Made by a program: the position numbers and the translations under genes. A model generated the notes under the pieces. That model had not been told where the DNA came from. It saw only the letters and a program-made list of their open reading frames with translations, and made no database searches. Positions 54,037 through 64,000 of a stretch of DNA of 64,000 nt are shown in pieces. Source of the DNA: Chiua virens (taxonomy: Eukaryota > Basidiomycota > Agaricomycetes > Boletales > Boletaceae); assembly GCA_019787685.1 (NCBI GenBank), contig JAHNUO010000011.1, positions 1,426,001 to 1,490,000 on the forward strand, read 5' to 3'. Position 1 is the stretch's first letter. Each line of letters opens with the position of its first letter.

Positions 54037-55635
54037 ATGGCGCCACCTGGCTGGACAACCTTGGACCAGAAAAAGTTCCTTGAGCTGGAGTTGCCAGAAT
54101 ACATCAAGCTCGGCACCAAGGCATACAAGAAAAAGTGGCCCACATTGTACCAAAACTGGTCGGACCGCTGGCCTGAGCGGGCAACTGCTCTCCCTGACAT
54201 GCCACCTGACCAACTGCTAATGGACAACCAAGCGATCATCCTTTTGGGGACTTCTCAGATGTCTATGGGAAATTCAACACTGATTTTGTTGAAGCATATG
54301 GGACGTTCCTGAAGAGGGTTCATGGGAGTAAGTATCAGTTCTCAAGTCCATAAGTAATGGATGGCGCTAACCATTCATGTAGCTCCTGGTATGCGGGAGT
54401 GGGATGACATGTATTGCTCCCAGTTGAACGAGTCATCAATGGAGATCATTGAAGGAGCTGGGTCTAGCAATGAGGTAGATGAGGCACCCACCAACCTTGA
54501 CGAAGAGACGACAGGAGCACATGGAACATCTAAGGAAGGCAGTGATGAAGACATTGAGAAAGAGGAGCTCTGTGAGCGAGGGGAAGAGAACAAGGGAGAA
54601 GGTGATGGAGACTCTGCTCCTCCCCCCTCTTATATACCACCTAGCCCGCTGTGCATTGCATCGCCACCTAGTGTTGCAACAATCCCCATCCTTATGGCAC
54701 CTACAAACCATGCTTCTTAGTCTTCTGTCCCCCTTCACTGACAAGCTGCAGTTGCATCATTGCCCCATGTTGCAACAACTTGAATGTTCGTCCCCATGGC
54801 ACCCACTCCGGATCATACTTTTGAGTCTTCTGTTCCCCCTCAAGCCTCTGTTGCATCGCTTCCCAATGTTGCAACACCATTCAACACCATTCAATCACAC
54901 CCCCATCGCATCACCTCCTGGGGCTGGCGTTGCAATACCAACTTGCCTTGCAACAACAGCCAATACGGTTGCGGCACCAGCTCCACTTGCTCTCACAATG
55001 GTGACATCTCTGTGTCTCAGCGTCCCAGGACCCCCTTCAAACTTACTTGCCTTTGCCTTCTATACTACCATCCTCCCCCAATAAATTATTTTCCGGGCAC
55101 ACTGTGCCTATCTTTCCTTGGTCGTTCTCAGATCTTCTTGCACAGCCCATTGGGAATCTTGGCGATATTTCGATGGACTGGAATTACTGGGGGTATAATC
55201 AATCCCCCTCGGATTTGTCGGCTTGCATGCCTGTTTTCCCATCAACACTTGCTGGAGGAATTTTCAATACTCAATCCACTCAGAATCAGGCAGCACCATT
55301 AACGCCTTTTCAACCCCCAACATTCAATTTTGGAAATCAATCTTCTTTCATCAATGTTGATGCCTCAGTGCCTCAAGTTATTCAAGTCGGGGATGCTCCA
55401 AATACGCACATGCCCCTGTCTGAGGCTGTCTTAACCTCTGTGCCAGACCAGCCAAGAATGCAAACATCCGGCCCGTTGACGCCTATCCAAGTACTGTCTG
55501 CTTCCCCAAAATCACTGACAGAACCAGGTGTCGTCAATATCCCTCAGCAGACACCAGGGTCAAATATCAAAATCAGCAAAACAAAAGTAAGTCCCATCTC
55601 AGCGAGCTCAAAGAGACAATGCAATTGGTGACCTT
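54037..55635 (+). pseudogene. Unknown multi-copy gene with internal protein repeats
   Basis: ATG at 54037 in a good context. The first exon reads MAPPGWTTLDQKKFLELELP and KKWPTLYQNWSDRWPER, a Trp-rich opening known to me from repeated hypothetical agaricomycete proteins. After a frame change and an intron near 54330-54382 comes an acidic exon (54383-54718, EEDxxEKEEL-type). Then a degenerate repeat follows: MAPTNHAS-stop-SSVP...VASLPHVAT and MAPTPDHTFESSVPPQASVASLPNVAT (54690-54880, unit about 98 bp). A Ser/Pro/Asn-rich low-complexity exon runs 55050-55631 and ends with a stop. The stop inside the repeat suggests a pseudogene unless it is spliced out. Confidence 0.4.
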
Positions 55636-55639
55636 GGGA

Positions 55640-56060
55640 AGGAAAACCATGTGCCACTTCCCACAAGTAAGGGAAATTCAAGAGGGAAAAAGCCAGCAGC
55701 CCATAATGGTGTTACCGATGGTCAGAGTGCAACCAAGTACGTGCATTGTTGTTATTTCCCTTTCATCCTAGCTCATCCACCATTCAGAAAGCAAAAATCT
55801 AAAGTATAAGAGACTTGAGTGACACATATCTTGTCGACTTTCTTGGTATTAACATGTTTAACATGTACAATGTATATCGTTTAGATAATACAATATCCCA
55901 TGTTGCTCTAGAGAATACGGTCTCAAGACAAAGCAGATACAATATATCTAGAAGTTGAATGTATGCAAGACTTTCCAAAGGATAAGGAAAACTGTTGGTT
56001 GTGCACCGTCGTCGTCAGAGCCCTGCTCCCACCAGCGTCAATCGACATCATTGGAGTCTC
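55640..56060. other. Unassigned spacer
   Basis: No recognisable coding or repeat structure beyond AT-rich sequence. Confidence 0.35.
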
Positions 56061-56064
56061 ACCA

Positions 56065-56475
56065 TTGCGGAGAGAACTTACTGGCCCAAGCGTTGCAATA
56101 GAAAGAACAGGAGGGGGAGGCAAGGGTATGCATGTGTTGCAACCTAAATGGGGCCCGAGCGAGAGTGAGCACTGGGTGTTGCAACGAAAAAGGAGGAGAG
56201 GCAGATAACCTACTCAGTCCAAACATTGCAACAGAAACAATAAGGGGAAGGCCTGGAATACGCGTCATAAGCATGCCCATGTTGCAACCTGAATGTGGCC
56301 CGAACAAGAGTGAGCACTGGGTGTTGCAATGTGAACGGAAAGCGGTAATGGTGGGTGCAACCTACTCAGTCCAAATGTTGCAACAGAAACAACAAGGGGA
56401 AGACCTGGAATATGTGTTGCAAGTATGCTTGTGTTGCAATGTGAAAGGGACCGAAGGGTGAACGTGCATTGCAAC
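56065..56475. repeat. 147-bp tandem repeat, about 2.7 units
   Basis: Phrases CAACCTACTCAGTCCAAA, TTGCAACAGAAACAA, AAGGGGAAGRCCTGGAATA, GTTGCAACCT and AGTGAGCACTGGGTGTTGCAA recur at about 147-bp spacing (cores near 56140, 56285 and 56430). TTGCAA is repeated within each unit. Confidence 0.8.
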
Positions 56476-56723
56476 GTCTGCTATAAGGTGACCCACGATG
56501 TTCACAGTGAACGTCACCATTATTGTTGCATTATGTACAGCACAGTAGCTATAGACTTTTGATGCAATGGAACTCTGCTATAGCCTGTACATACATGTCT
56601 TTGAATCATGGTTCCCCAAGCGGTAGTCTTAGAGATCGAGTGCTATGTGGGTGCTGGTGGATGACCAAGACATATTCAGTCATTTCCATTCCGCTTTGCC
56701 ATATTGTCTTGGAGAAATCCCAT

Positions 56724-57039
56724 TGTTAAGACTCCCAGCCACCAGCAATCATTCTGTCCCTAATCCAGCCTCCCTGGCTGTCTTCGGTCTTAGCTTGATT
56801 GTTGTGACACATCATCACGACAACTCCCTCTCCTAATTGCCCTTGTCTATTGGATGTCTTAGATATCTCACAATATCAAGATGTCTCGTTTGTTATGGTC
56901 ATAGTGTAGACACCCACTAGTTATCCCGCACACATATAAGTAGTTGATCTTGCACCTGTACATTCCCTAGGTTTGGTATTATCATTCACTTGCTTGCATT
57001 GTGGCTCTTTTCGAGTTATCGCTAGTAAGGTTCCTGACA
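56724..57039 (+). repeat. Element B 5' LTR
   Basis: Ends GTTCCTGACA at 57039, fixed by the primer-binding site 2 bases later. The proposed start TGTTAAGACTCC resembles the TGTTA starts of the other Gypsy LTRs here but is less certain. It contains TATAAG (56935-56940) and the self-primer sequence at 56969-56979. It bears no resemblance to the LTR at 63281. Confidence 0.6.
56969..56979 (+). promoter_or_regulatory. Element B LTR self-primer sequence / predicted RNA 5' end
   Basis: AGGTTTGGTAT, 34 bases after the start of the TATA box, exact complement of 57042-57052. Confidence 0.7.
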
Positions 57040-57041
57040 TC

Positions 57042-57052
57042 ATACCAAACCT
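57042..57052 (+). promoter_or_regulatory. Element B primer-binding site, self-priming type
   Basis: ATACCAAACCT, beginning 2 bases after the LTR end CCTGACA; exact 11-base complement of 56969-56979. Confidence 0.75.
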
Positions 57053-57376
57053 GTCCAACTTTCGTCCTTACTCTTTTTGAGTACTGACAACCCTCTTGCC
57101 TTTTCGTCTTCGCCTTCAAGTTGGGCATCACTTTGTTGCTCCTCGTTGCACCTCAACAGTCCACTTGAGTCGCCATCATGCTTGTGGACCTTCCATATCC
57201 CATTCCCACCTTCGGTTGGTCGGATGTAGGTTGAGCCTTTAGCTCCCAAATCTGGTCGACACTGTGAATCATCCATCCACACACTGGTCCCTGTTACGAG
57301 GCTAGCTCTTCGCTAGACATCCTTGACAATCCGACACATCCCCTTTCCCACTATCCGTTTAAACCTGTGAGTGACT

Positions 57377-57900
57377 ATGTTGCTCAAAAACCTCAGAGAC
57401 CTTGCTGCAGCTTTGCTGTTGCTGGACAATCCGGACGCATGCCACCCTGGGAAGTCGGTTGTTGCTAAACCAGATCAATTCGATGGAGATAAGGAAAAGT
57501 ATGTCCAATGGAGGCGCCCTCTGCTGCTGTACTTAGCTGGTTACAAACGCCCTCCATCAGACTACCAAAAAGTTATGATCTCACTGTCCTACATGTGTGG
57601 ACCCAATGCTGCTGGGCGATTTGCTGACCTCTATGTAACTGCACACCTCGAGAACCTCCGCAATGACTCCTGGACTGACTTCACCAAAGAGCTCGACACC
57701 ATGTTCTTTCCAGTGGCCCTTTGTCGCCAGGCCGAACAAAAACTCCTCAATCTCAAACAGACTAAAACTGAAAATGTCAGCGATTACTTTGTATGCATGA
57801 AGTATCTCATCACCGAAGCTGAATATTCAACTGAGTCCAATGCTCAAGTCCTCATCAATATTGCTCACAATGGACTACAAAACAATGTCATTGAATACGT
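57377..57900 (+). pseudogene. gag: Element B gag, 5' part
   Basis: ATG at 57377. Capsid-type sequence: KPDQFDGDKEKYVQWRRPLLLYL, VMISLSYMCGPNAAGRFADLYV, WTDFTKELDTMFFP and QAEQKLLNLKQTKTENVSDYF. It is cut at 57900 by the solo LTR. Removing the LTR and one copy of ACGT joins it in frame (IEYV to KRSEPEL) to 58519, so gag was intact when the LTR element landed. Confidence 0.85.
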
Positions 57901-58514
57901 TGTAGGGAATAGGTATTCCCTGTGCTCGCATAGCACGTTTCCGCACCCTGTCATCACCCGATCCCGATCCTGATCTGTCTGCTTGTGCAAACTCATCCGG
58001 ATTGCTGTATCCACGCCCGATTTGCCTCGGACTCTTTTATTTTATTTTTTGATGCTCCTTATTCGTACTTAGCATTGGCTAGACCATGTCACGCAGCCCT
58101 TGCAGGGACATTCGGGTGCCTCTCGAACTTTATACCGTACGAAAACCTTCTTTTTATTATTATCCTTACTTAGGACGAGTCTGAGGGTATTCCTGAGGAC
58201 TATAAATTCACTGTATTGACAAAATACAGTAGCTTTTGCCTGTGTGCATCTGTCTCACATCGTTTTCAGTTGACGTTCGTTTTCTCTCGCTCTCCTCGTA
58301 TTTTCTCAATCCGGATCGGACTGCCGTGTCCGCTTTTCTATCCGTTTTAATCCGGATTCGCCCCGGATTCATCTCGGACTACTCAAAAACCACTATTCGT
58401 CGTTCACCAACTCAGTGTTGTCCCTGGGTCGAACGGAATCGCATTCCTTCACCCTCTTTCTAATTCTTTCAATCCCCCTGAGTATTGCACTACAGCTGGG
58501 ATATATTACCTTCA
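57901..58514 (+). repeat. Solo LTR nested in element B gag
   Basis: 614 bp, TGTAGGGAATAGG to TATTACCTTCA, flanked by ACGT (57897-57900 and 58515-58518). It keeps many CpGs, so it is young. Contains a TATA box in GGACTATAAATTC (near 58200). Same family as 32055-32636. Confidence 0.85.
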
Positions 58515-58518
58515 ACGT

Positions 58519-58993
58519 CAAACGATCAGAGCCGGAACTGATCAACAGCAATAATTTCAACAAATGGCACAGATCATTCCTCCATGCAGGACAAGTCCTC
58601 CTCAAGATCGCTGCCAGGAAGAAGGACATGGGACCCTCCACCACTCCTTGGCCTCGATGGAATGACCGATCCCGCACCACAGCACCATCTCATGCTACAG
58701 TCACTCAAAACCCTCAAGGTGCTACCGCCTTGCCAGCTACTACTGCGGTACCAGGGCCTAACCAACCCAGAGTTTTTGGAGGACAGGGCATCCCGATGGA
58801 TATTTCATGTGCTCGTGTGGAGGGGAAATGTTTCCAGTGTGGCAAGCCTTGGCCATGCACTGAGCACTTCAAACCATGTCCCAGGCAGGTCTGTGTCATG
58901 GAATTCCATGGACAGCAAATCGAGTACACGACTGTGGATGATTTAGCTGACTCCATCTCCCACATTGAAAAGGATTTTCCCAGCAGAGTGTAG
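58519..58993 (+). pseudogene. gag: Element B gag, 3' part with zinc knuckle
   Basis: Continues gag after the nested LTR: KRSEPELINSNNFNKWHRSF, a Thr/Pro-rich linker, IPMDIS and a Cys/His cluster CFQCGKPWPCTEHFKPC, a variant nucleocapsid knuckle. The frame ends at a TAG at 58991-58993. Nucleocapsid function would be RNA binding. Confidence 0.75.
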
Positions 58994-59423
58994 ACAGGTC
59001 AACTACAACTCCTGTAAAGTACATACTGAACAACAAATTCTCTGTTTTGAATGTTCAAACGTGCAAGGCCCCTGGAACCCCTTCTACTCTCGAAGCAAGG
59101 AAGGAAGGGACTACCCCAACAATTCTCAAATGACCAACGGGACTGTCGCTGGCTGATCACTGGATGGTTGTTGAAAGATCCCCCAGTAGTGAGTCAGCCT
59201 GGCCATGCCAAAAGTCGTCACAAACGAGTGCCTCTGTTCCTGGGAAGGTGGAACATGTGATCAAGTGACTCACAAAGGGATCCGGTAGACAGACATGGTC
59301 TAACACTATTGACCCTTGGTCCTGCGCCTGGATCAAGAAAGTAGTGGATGAGAAAGAGGAAGGGTGAGCTATCCACCACATCTTGTCCTTCATACATGAT
59401 CACGCCAACCCGAGGTAGACCCC

Positions 59424-60653
59424 ATGCTGGTCCAACAGATTCAGACAATGAACTCAGTTGAGGCACACTTTGCACTTCGTGAACTGCAGCAGAAACCTTG
59501 CTTTATCTGTTGGAGCCACCTCTCTAAAGAATCGCTAGACATTGATGTCTCGATCACCACTCCTGACATGAAGGTTGTCCCCACAAGGGCCTTGATCGAC
59601 TCAGGCTGCACAGGATTGTCCATGGATATTGCTTTTGTGCAAAAACATGGACTGGCCCGATACGAGCTACCTCGCCCAATCCCAGTTTACAACACTAATG
59701 GTATGCTTAACTCTGCTGGCAATATCACTGCCTTCATGACAGTTGAATTGTCGATTGGCCCTCACTCGGAGCAGATTGCACTCACTGTCACTAACTTAGG
59801 CACACACGACATTTTCTTGGGCTACAATTGGCTATGCACACACAACCCCTCTGTGGACTGGGTAACGAAGACAATCGCCTTTCATTGCAACGACGACCAT
59901 ACACTGGGTTTGATCAATGCCAAGGATGATGATGACAACCCACTGGAATGTGTTCAGAACCAGGAAGGGGGGAGGATCTTCCAGCTCAATGTTGACTCAT
60001 ACTGGGCTGCCTACGTCTCACGACATCTTCACAATGTCGTCACAGATATTGTCATCTCAGTCAACAAAGGTAAAGATGAGAAGACATTCGAAGATGCTGT
60101 CCCAGAAGCCTACCACAATTTCAAGGATATCTTTGCAAAAGAAACATTTGATGAACTACCCCCACACCGACCTTGGGACCATGCCATCGAACTCCTTCCA
60201 GGTGATCATGTCATCAATTGTAAAACTTACAACCTCACAGTGAATGAGCAGAAAGAACTAGACGTGTTCCTAGAGGAGAACCTCCAATCTGGATGGATCC
60301 GACCATCAAAATCGCCAATTGCCTCGCCATTCTTCTTTGTCAAGAAAAAGGATGGGAAATTGCGACCAGTCCAGGACTACCAAAAGCTCAATGCCATTAC
60401 TGTCAAGAATCACTATCCATTACCCCTCATATCTGAGCTCATCAACAAACTCAAGACGGCCAAGTACTTTACCAAACTCGATATTCACTGGGGCTACAAT
60501 AATGTCAGGATGAAGGAGGGAGATGAGTGGAAGGCAGCATTTCGCATGAATCGTGGCCTATTTGAGCCTCTTGTTATGTTCTTTGGACTGACTAACTCAC
60601 CTGCCACTTTTCAGACGATGATGAACCACCTGTTTCGCAACCTGATTAGCTGA
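59424..60653 (+). pseudogene. pol: Element B pol: protease and reverse transcriptase, 5' part
   Basis: 409 residues. Protease: RALIDSGCTGLSM near residue 53. A linker with DEKTFEDAVPEAYHNFKDIF precedes the reverse transcriptase (HRPWDHAIEL, GWIRPSKSPIASPFFFVKKKDGKLRPVQDY, FTKLDIHWGYNNVRMKEGDEWKAAF, MFFGLTNSPATFQTMMN). A TGA at 60651-60653 stops it six codons before the YMDD catalytic motif. Confidence 0.9.
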
Positions 60654-61661
60654 GGATGTGTCATCATCTATATGGATGACATCATGATTTTTACCAAAAC
60701 GCTGGAGGAGCATCAACAGACAGTCAAGGAAGTCCTACAAGTGTTACACGATAACAAACTGTCCCTGAAAAACACCAAATGTGACTTCGAGCAGGACAAG
60801 ACAGAATATCTTGGGTTGATTGTCTCGCACCAAACGGTCAAAATGGATCCTGCAAAGGTCAAAGGTGTTGTTGATTGGCCAGTCTCTACCACTAAACAGG
60901 ACCTCCATGCCTTTCTTGGCTTTCTAAACTTCTACCATCGCTTTATCCAGGACTTTGCAAAGATTGCTGGTCTCCTGAATGCCCTCACATCTGAGAAGCG
61001 TGACTTCCTCTGGACCGGTGACTGCCAATTGGCCTTTGACATGCTTAAAACGACAATCACTACCGCACCTGCCTTGGCAATGCCGAATGATGTAGGACAA
61101 TTCCATGTGGAGACTGATGGATCCAGCGTTGGCATCGGTGCTATCCTCACACAGGAGCAGGGAGGCTGGTGGCACCCCATCGCTTTCATTTCCAAATCAT
61201 TGTCAGACACTGAACCTAACTATCATGCTGCAGATTTGGAGCTGGGCGCTATAATCTTTGCATTGAAAGAGTGGCACCATTATCTGCTTGATGTGGCACA
61301 CCCTTTTGACATCCTAACAGATCACAAAAACCTCAAGTTCTGGCGACGTCCACAAGACCTGTCATGCCGCCAGGCTTGTTGGCACCAAATCCTACAGGAG
61401 TACCATTTTTCTATCTCTGATCAACCCAGTAGGACTAACCCTGTGGATCCTCTGTCCCAGAGGCCAGACTTCATGATGGGGGTGGCAGATGAGAACAAAC
61501 AGATCACTGTCCTACCTGACTCAATTTTCATTGCACAAACCTCATTAAATGCAGAGGCTATCCCCATGCAAAACCCAACCATTGACGAAGAAATTGATAA
61601 GGTGCAATACAAGGTGGAAAGATTCATGATGAAAGGATTAGAACGAGAGGGAACGGGATAG
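60654..61661 (+). pseudogene. pol: Element B pol: reverse transcriptase end and RNase H
   Basis: Same frame as the preceding part. Begins GCVIIYMDDIMIF (YMDD at 60669-60680), then thumb and connection regions (HAFLGFLNFYHRFIQDFAKIA) and RNase H (VETDGSSVGIGAILTQEQ, ADLELGAIIFALKEWHHYL, ILTDHKNLKFW). It ends at a TAG (61659-61661). Confidence 0.88.
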
Positions 61662-61667
61662 GAGAGG

Positions 61668-62280
61668 ATGGATGGATGGGTCTACTGGAGAAACGTGAAA
61701 TATGTGCCAAAGGACAACAAACTATGCGAGCGGATCATCATCACCCACCATGACCACCCACTTGCTGGCCATCCTGGAACACGCCATACCAGAGACCTCA
61801 TTGCTGAGAAATACTACTGGCCTACCATGCGACAGGACGTTGCTCGGTACATCAAGGGTTGTGATCATGTCTTTAAGCTCCATGGAACGCCCTGAAAGGT
61901 AGTGTCAGGGACCACAGTTCATATCATCCTTCATGGAAGACGTGTACAAACGACTCCAGATCGAAGGCAATCCCTCCACAGCATATCACCCACAGACAAA
62001 TGGGCTCATAGAAAGATACAACAAGGAGGTAGAGCAGTATTTGTGGATCTACACTAATTATCGTCAGACTGACTGGAGTGAGTGGCTTGCCCTCGCCGAG
62101 TTTGCCCACAACCAAACTACACACTCGGCCACTCGACATTCACCATTCATGTTGAATTATGGGCTGACACCTTGGATTGGACACGACAGAAGGAAGGAGT
62201 TGCAGAATCCATGTGCAGAGGACTTTGTAGAGACGATGAGGAAGCACAGGGAGAACGCATGAATGGCCCTCGAGCACACT
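61668..62280 (+). pseudogene. pol: Element B integrase with core deletion
   Basis: Zinc module HHDHPLAGHPGTRHTRDLIAEKYYWP to CDHVF (61740-61870), directly followed by KLHGTP, a stop, and, after a one-base shift, GPQFISSFMEDV. The part that normally lies between them, including the first catalytic Asp, is absent (roughly 90 residues). The Asp before GPQF is also lost, while the third acidic residue (GLIERYNKEVEQYL) remains. Cannot encode active integrase. Confidence 0.85.
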
Positions 62281-62400
62281 TGAGCTGACATGAAGAAGTT
62301 CCACGATAGGAAGGTTAGGCTGCCACACGAGTATAAGAAGGGGGATTTGGTGTTATTGAAGGCAACGAATATCCGCATGGAACAACCATCAAAGAAGTTG

Positions 62401-62865
62401 GACGATAAACGATACAGCCCATTTCAAGTGGAGGAGAAAGTCGGTAGGTCTGCATACCGACTCAAACTCACTCAGGGATGGAAGGCGGTTCACCCCGTCT
62501 TCAATGAATATTTGCTACATCCATACCACCAAGGCGACTTCCCATCTCAGAAAGTGACGATAAACAATACAGCCCATTTCAAGTGGAGGAGAAAGTCAGT
62601 AGGTCTGCATACCGACTCAAACTCACTCAGGGATGGAAGGCAGTTCACCCCGTCTTCAATGAATATTTGCTACATCCATACCACCAAGGCGACTTCCCAT
62701 CTCAGAAAGTGACGATAAACAATACAGCCCATTTCAAGTGGAGGAGAAAGTCAGTAGGTCTGCATACCGACTCAAACTCACTCAGGGATAAAAGGTAGTT
62801 CACCCCATCTTCAATGAATGTTTGCTACATCCATACCACCAAGATGACTTCCCATCTCAGAAAGT
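62401..62865 (+). repeat. 155-bp tandem triplication in element B pol
   Basis: Units start at 62401, 62556 and 62711 with GACGATAAACRATACAGCCC and are nearly identical. Each encodes the SH3-like tail of integrase (YSPFQVEEKVGRSAYRLKL, HPVFNEYLLHPYH). 155 is not a multiple of three, so the extra units shift frame. Confidence 0.95.
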
Positions 62866-63088
62866 GCCTCCACTGCCGCTGCCAGATGTCATCCATGGAC
62901 AGGAAGAACAGGAGATTGAGCAGATCTTGGACTCCAGGGAATGGAGAGGGCACATCAAGTATCTAGTTGCTTGGAAAGGCTTCCCACATGACGAGAACGA
63001 GTGGAAACACAATAATGAACTTCACAATGCACAGGACGCGGTTTGTGACTTTCATCGCCAGCACCCTGCTGCACCATGCCCACAATGA
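62822..63088 (+). pseudogene. pol: Element B chromodomain
   Basis: After the triplication: QEIEQILDSREWRGHIKYLVAWKGFPHDENEWKHNNELHNA, a clear chromodomain, ending QHPAAPCPQ and a TGA. The second aromatic block WEP-type is WKH here. Confidence 0.85.
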
Positions 63089-63267
63089 ACTATGAAGGTC
63101 CACTTCACTGACACAGACAATCCCTGTATCTGTCCCATTTGCAAGGGCATGCCACCACCCGAACCTGCAGGGGTCTTCGCAATGTCAGACTTTCTCACGT
63201 TCAGAAAGGATTTCAACCATCTTCCCAATCACTTGTTCAAACTTCCACCTTGTCCGGAGTCTCGCCC

Positions 63268-63280
63268 TTGAGGGGGGGGT
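63268..63280 (+). promoter_or_regulatory. Element B polypurine tract
   Basis: TTGAGGGGGGGGT directly before TGTTACAATT, the start of the 3' LTR. Confidence 0.85.
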
Positions 63281-64000
63281 TGTTACAATTTCTTTCTTTC
63301 GTCTCACTTGTACTTCTTCACTTTACTCGATACCTAGGTATCATTGTATGTTCATCCGTACTAGTTCTCTTTCTCCCTTGTAACCCCACACCGGCTTTAC
63401 CCGAGTGCCTATGTTCTTCTTTTCTCGTTATCATCTGATGGCATCACACTTACTCATTCTATTCTTGTCATCACCCGATGGCTTCGCATTTGTCATTTCA
63501 TCTTTGTCATCGTCCGCTGCCTTCGCATCGTACGATTCCCTTTGATTACTGCGCACTCCTTTTGGCCCTTTTGCCCTTCCGCTCTTCTGGCCTTCCCCTT
63601 TCAGCTACTTGGTCTGTGCGCAGTTCTCATAGTATAAATACCTCGCAGTGATACTCTTGTACCCTAGTCTTGATCTCCACAATCTATGCTGAGTATCTCT
63701 GCTCCACTTGGACCCTCCTTGTGACCACTCAACCAGGAACTTCTCTCGTCGTTCCTTGACCCAACACTTGGACTCATCGCAGTCAACCCTCGACTCTTGA
63801 ACTGTCCCTTGGGTATAGATTCCCAACCGGACAACTCTCAGCAACGCCTGAGTTTTCACTTGACTCTCTGGTAGCAATCCGCTGACCAGAAACCCTCGTT
63901 CAACTCTTCAGCACACCACGTATCTAGTGGTGGTTGTTTGAGTTATCGCAGCCACTAGGTACTTGGCGCTTTTGCGGCTATGCTAGGTCCTATCCGGAAC
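63281..64000 (+). repeat. 3' LTR following element B, runs off the window
   Basis: Starts TGTTACAATTTC. TATAAATA at 63633-63640, self-primer AGTCTTGATCT at 63666-63676, and its last 400 bases align with the element C LTR (18724-19477). It should end a few bases after 64000. Confidence 0.85.

Larger units (their letters stand above)
56724..64000 (+). mobile_element. Element B: damaged, apparently chimeric Ty3/Gypsy chromovirus
   Basis: Plus-strand element with 5' LTR, primer-binding site, gag, pol (protease, reverse transcriptase, RNase H, partial integrase, chromodomain), polypurine tract and the start of a 3' LTR that runs past the window end. Gag is interrupted by a solo LTR, pol by stops, a frameshift, an integrase deletion and a 155-bp triplication. 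The 5' and 3' LTRs belong to different families, which suggests recombination between elements. Confidence 0.85.

Noticed and set aside
1..64000. Metabolic or biosynthetic gene cluster
   Set aside because: No enzyme families were recognised; every identifiable gene is transposon-derived or from multi-copy families of unknown function.

Overview
The window reads as a transposon-packed stretch of a filamentous fungal genome, most likely an agaricomycete basidiomycete. Short introns (GTAAGT to CTGAC to CAG), chromodomain Ty3/Gypsy retrotransposons, KDZ-superfamily DNA transposons (including the Plavaka type) and several multi-copy agaricomycete gene families all point that way. I see no rRNA, tRNA or CRISPR, and no gene I can call a conserved host housekeeping gene. 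The species cannot be named from the sequence.

Layout. 1-6655: decayed, mostly unrecognised sequence, a purine-rich repeat (5100-5560) and the 3' part of an unknown minus-strand gene. 6658-8244: a complete but dead Tc1/mariner element with TA target duplications. 8484-15397: element A, a nearly intact Ty3/Gypsy chromovirus on the minus strand, with 432-bp LTRs differing at one base and a 5-bp target duplication; it and the Tc1 element both interrupt the unknown gene. 16843-17420: solo LTR. 17440-18600: 3' half of a Tnp2-like transposase. 18724-20056: element C, 5' LTR plus start of gag, cut by a 1.4-kb near-perfect palindrome (20057-21462). 21780-25035: three successive tandem-repeat arrays. 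25050-27900: Plavaka transposase relic. 27830-29570: gag-like relic. 29987-30554: solo LTR with target duplication. 30627-31901: Cys-rich gene relic. 32055-34080: LTR plus DUF6532-like gene. 34670-36060: KDZ (CxC2-type) relic. 36712-37460: RNase H1 N-domain-like gene. 37500-41200: unrecognised. 41595-45700: KDZ (CxC1-type) transposase ending in a Ulp1-like protease. 46240-54000: two copies of an unknown gene family. 54037-55635: unknown repeat-bearing gene. 56724-64000: element B, a damaged and apparently chimeric Ty3/Gypsy element on the plus strand, running off the window.

Most notable results. (1) Element A carries two extra open reading frames between its 5' LTR and gag, in three different frames and spaced 14 and 17 bases apart. 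Over about 910 bases from the predicted transcription start to the second frame there is no ATG in any frame. The first frame gains an ATG only if a consensus 140-base intron is removed, because the splice joins A to TG. The start contexts go weak, weak, strong. This looks like splice-gated leaky-scanning expression. (2) Three different LTR families in the window each show an exact 11-base complementarity between a site 2 bases inside the LTR and a site about 30 bases downstream of the LTR TATA box, the signature of Tf1-type self-primed reverse transcription. (3) CpG loss: the Tc1 element has one CpG in 1587 bp, while a 600-bp stretch of element A has 29. Many inactivating changes fit C-to-T at CpG, which suggests methylation-linked mutation of older transposons.
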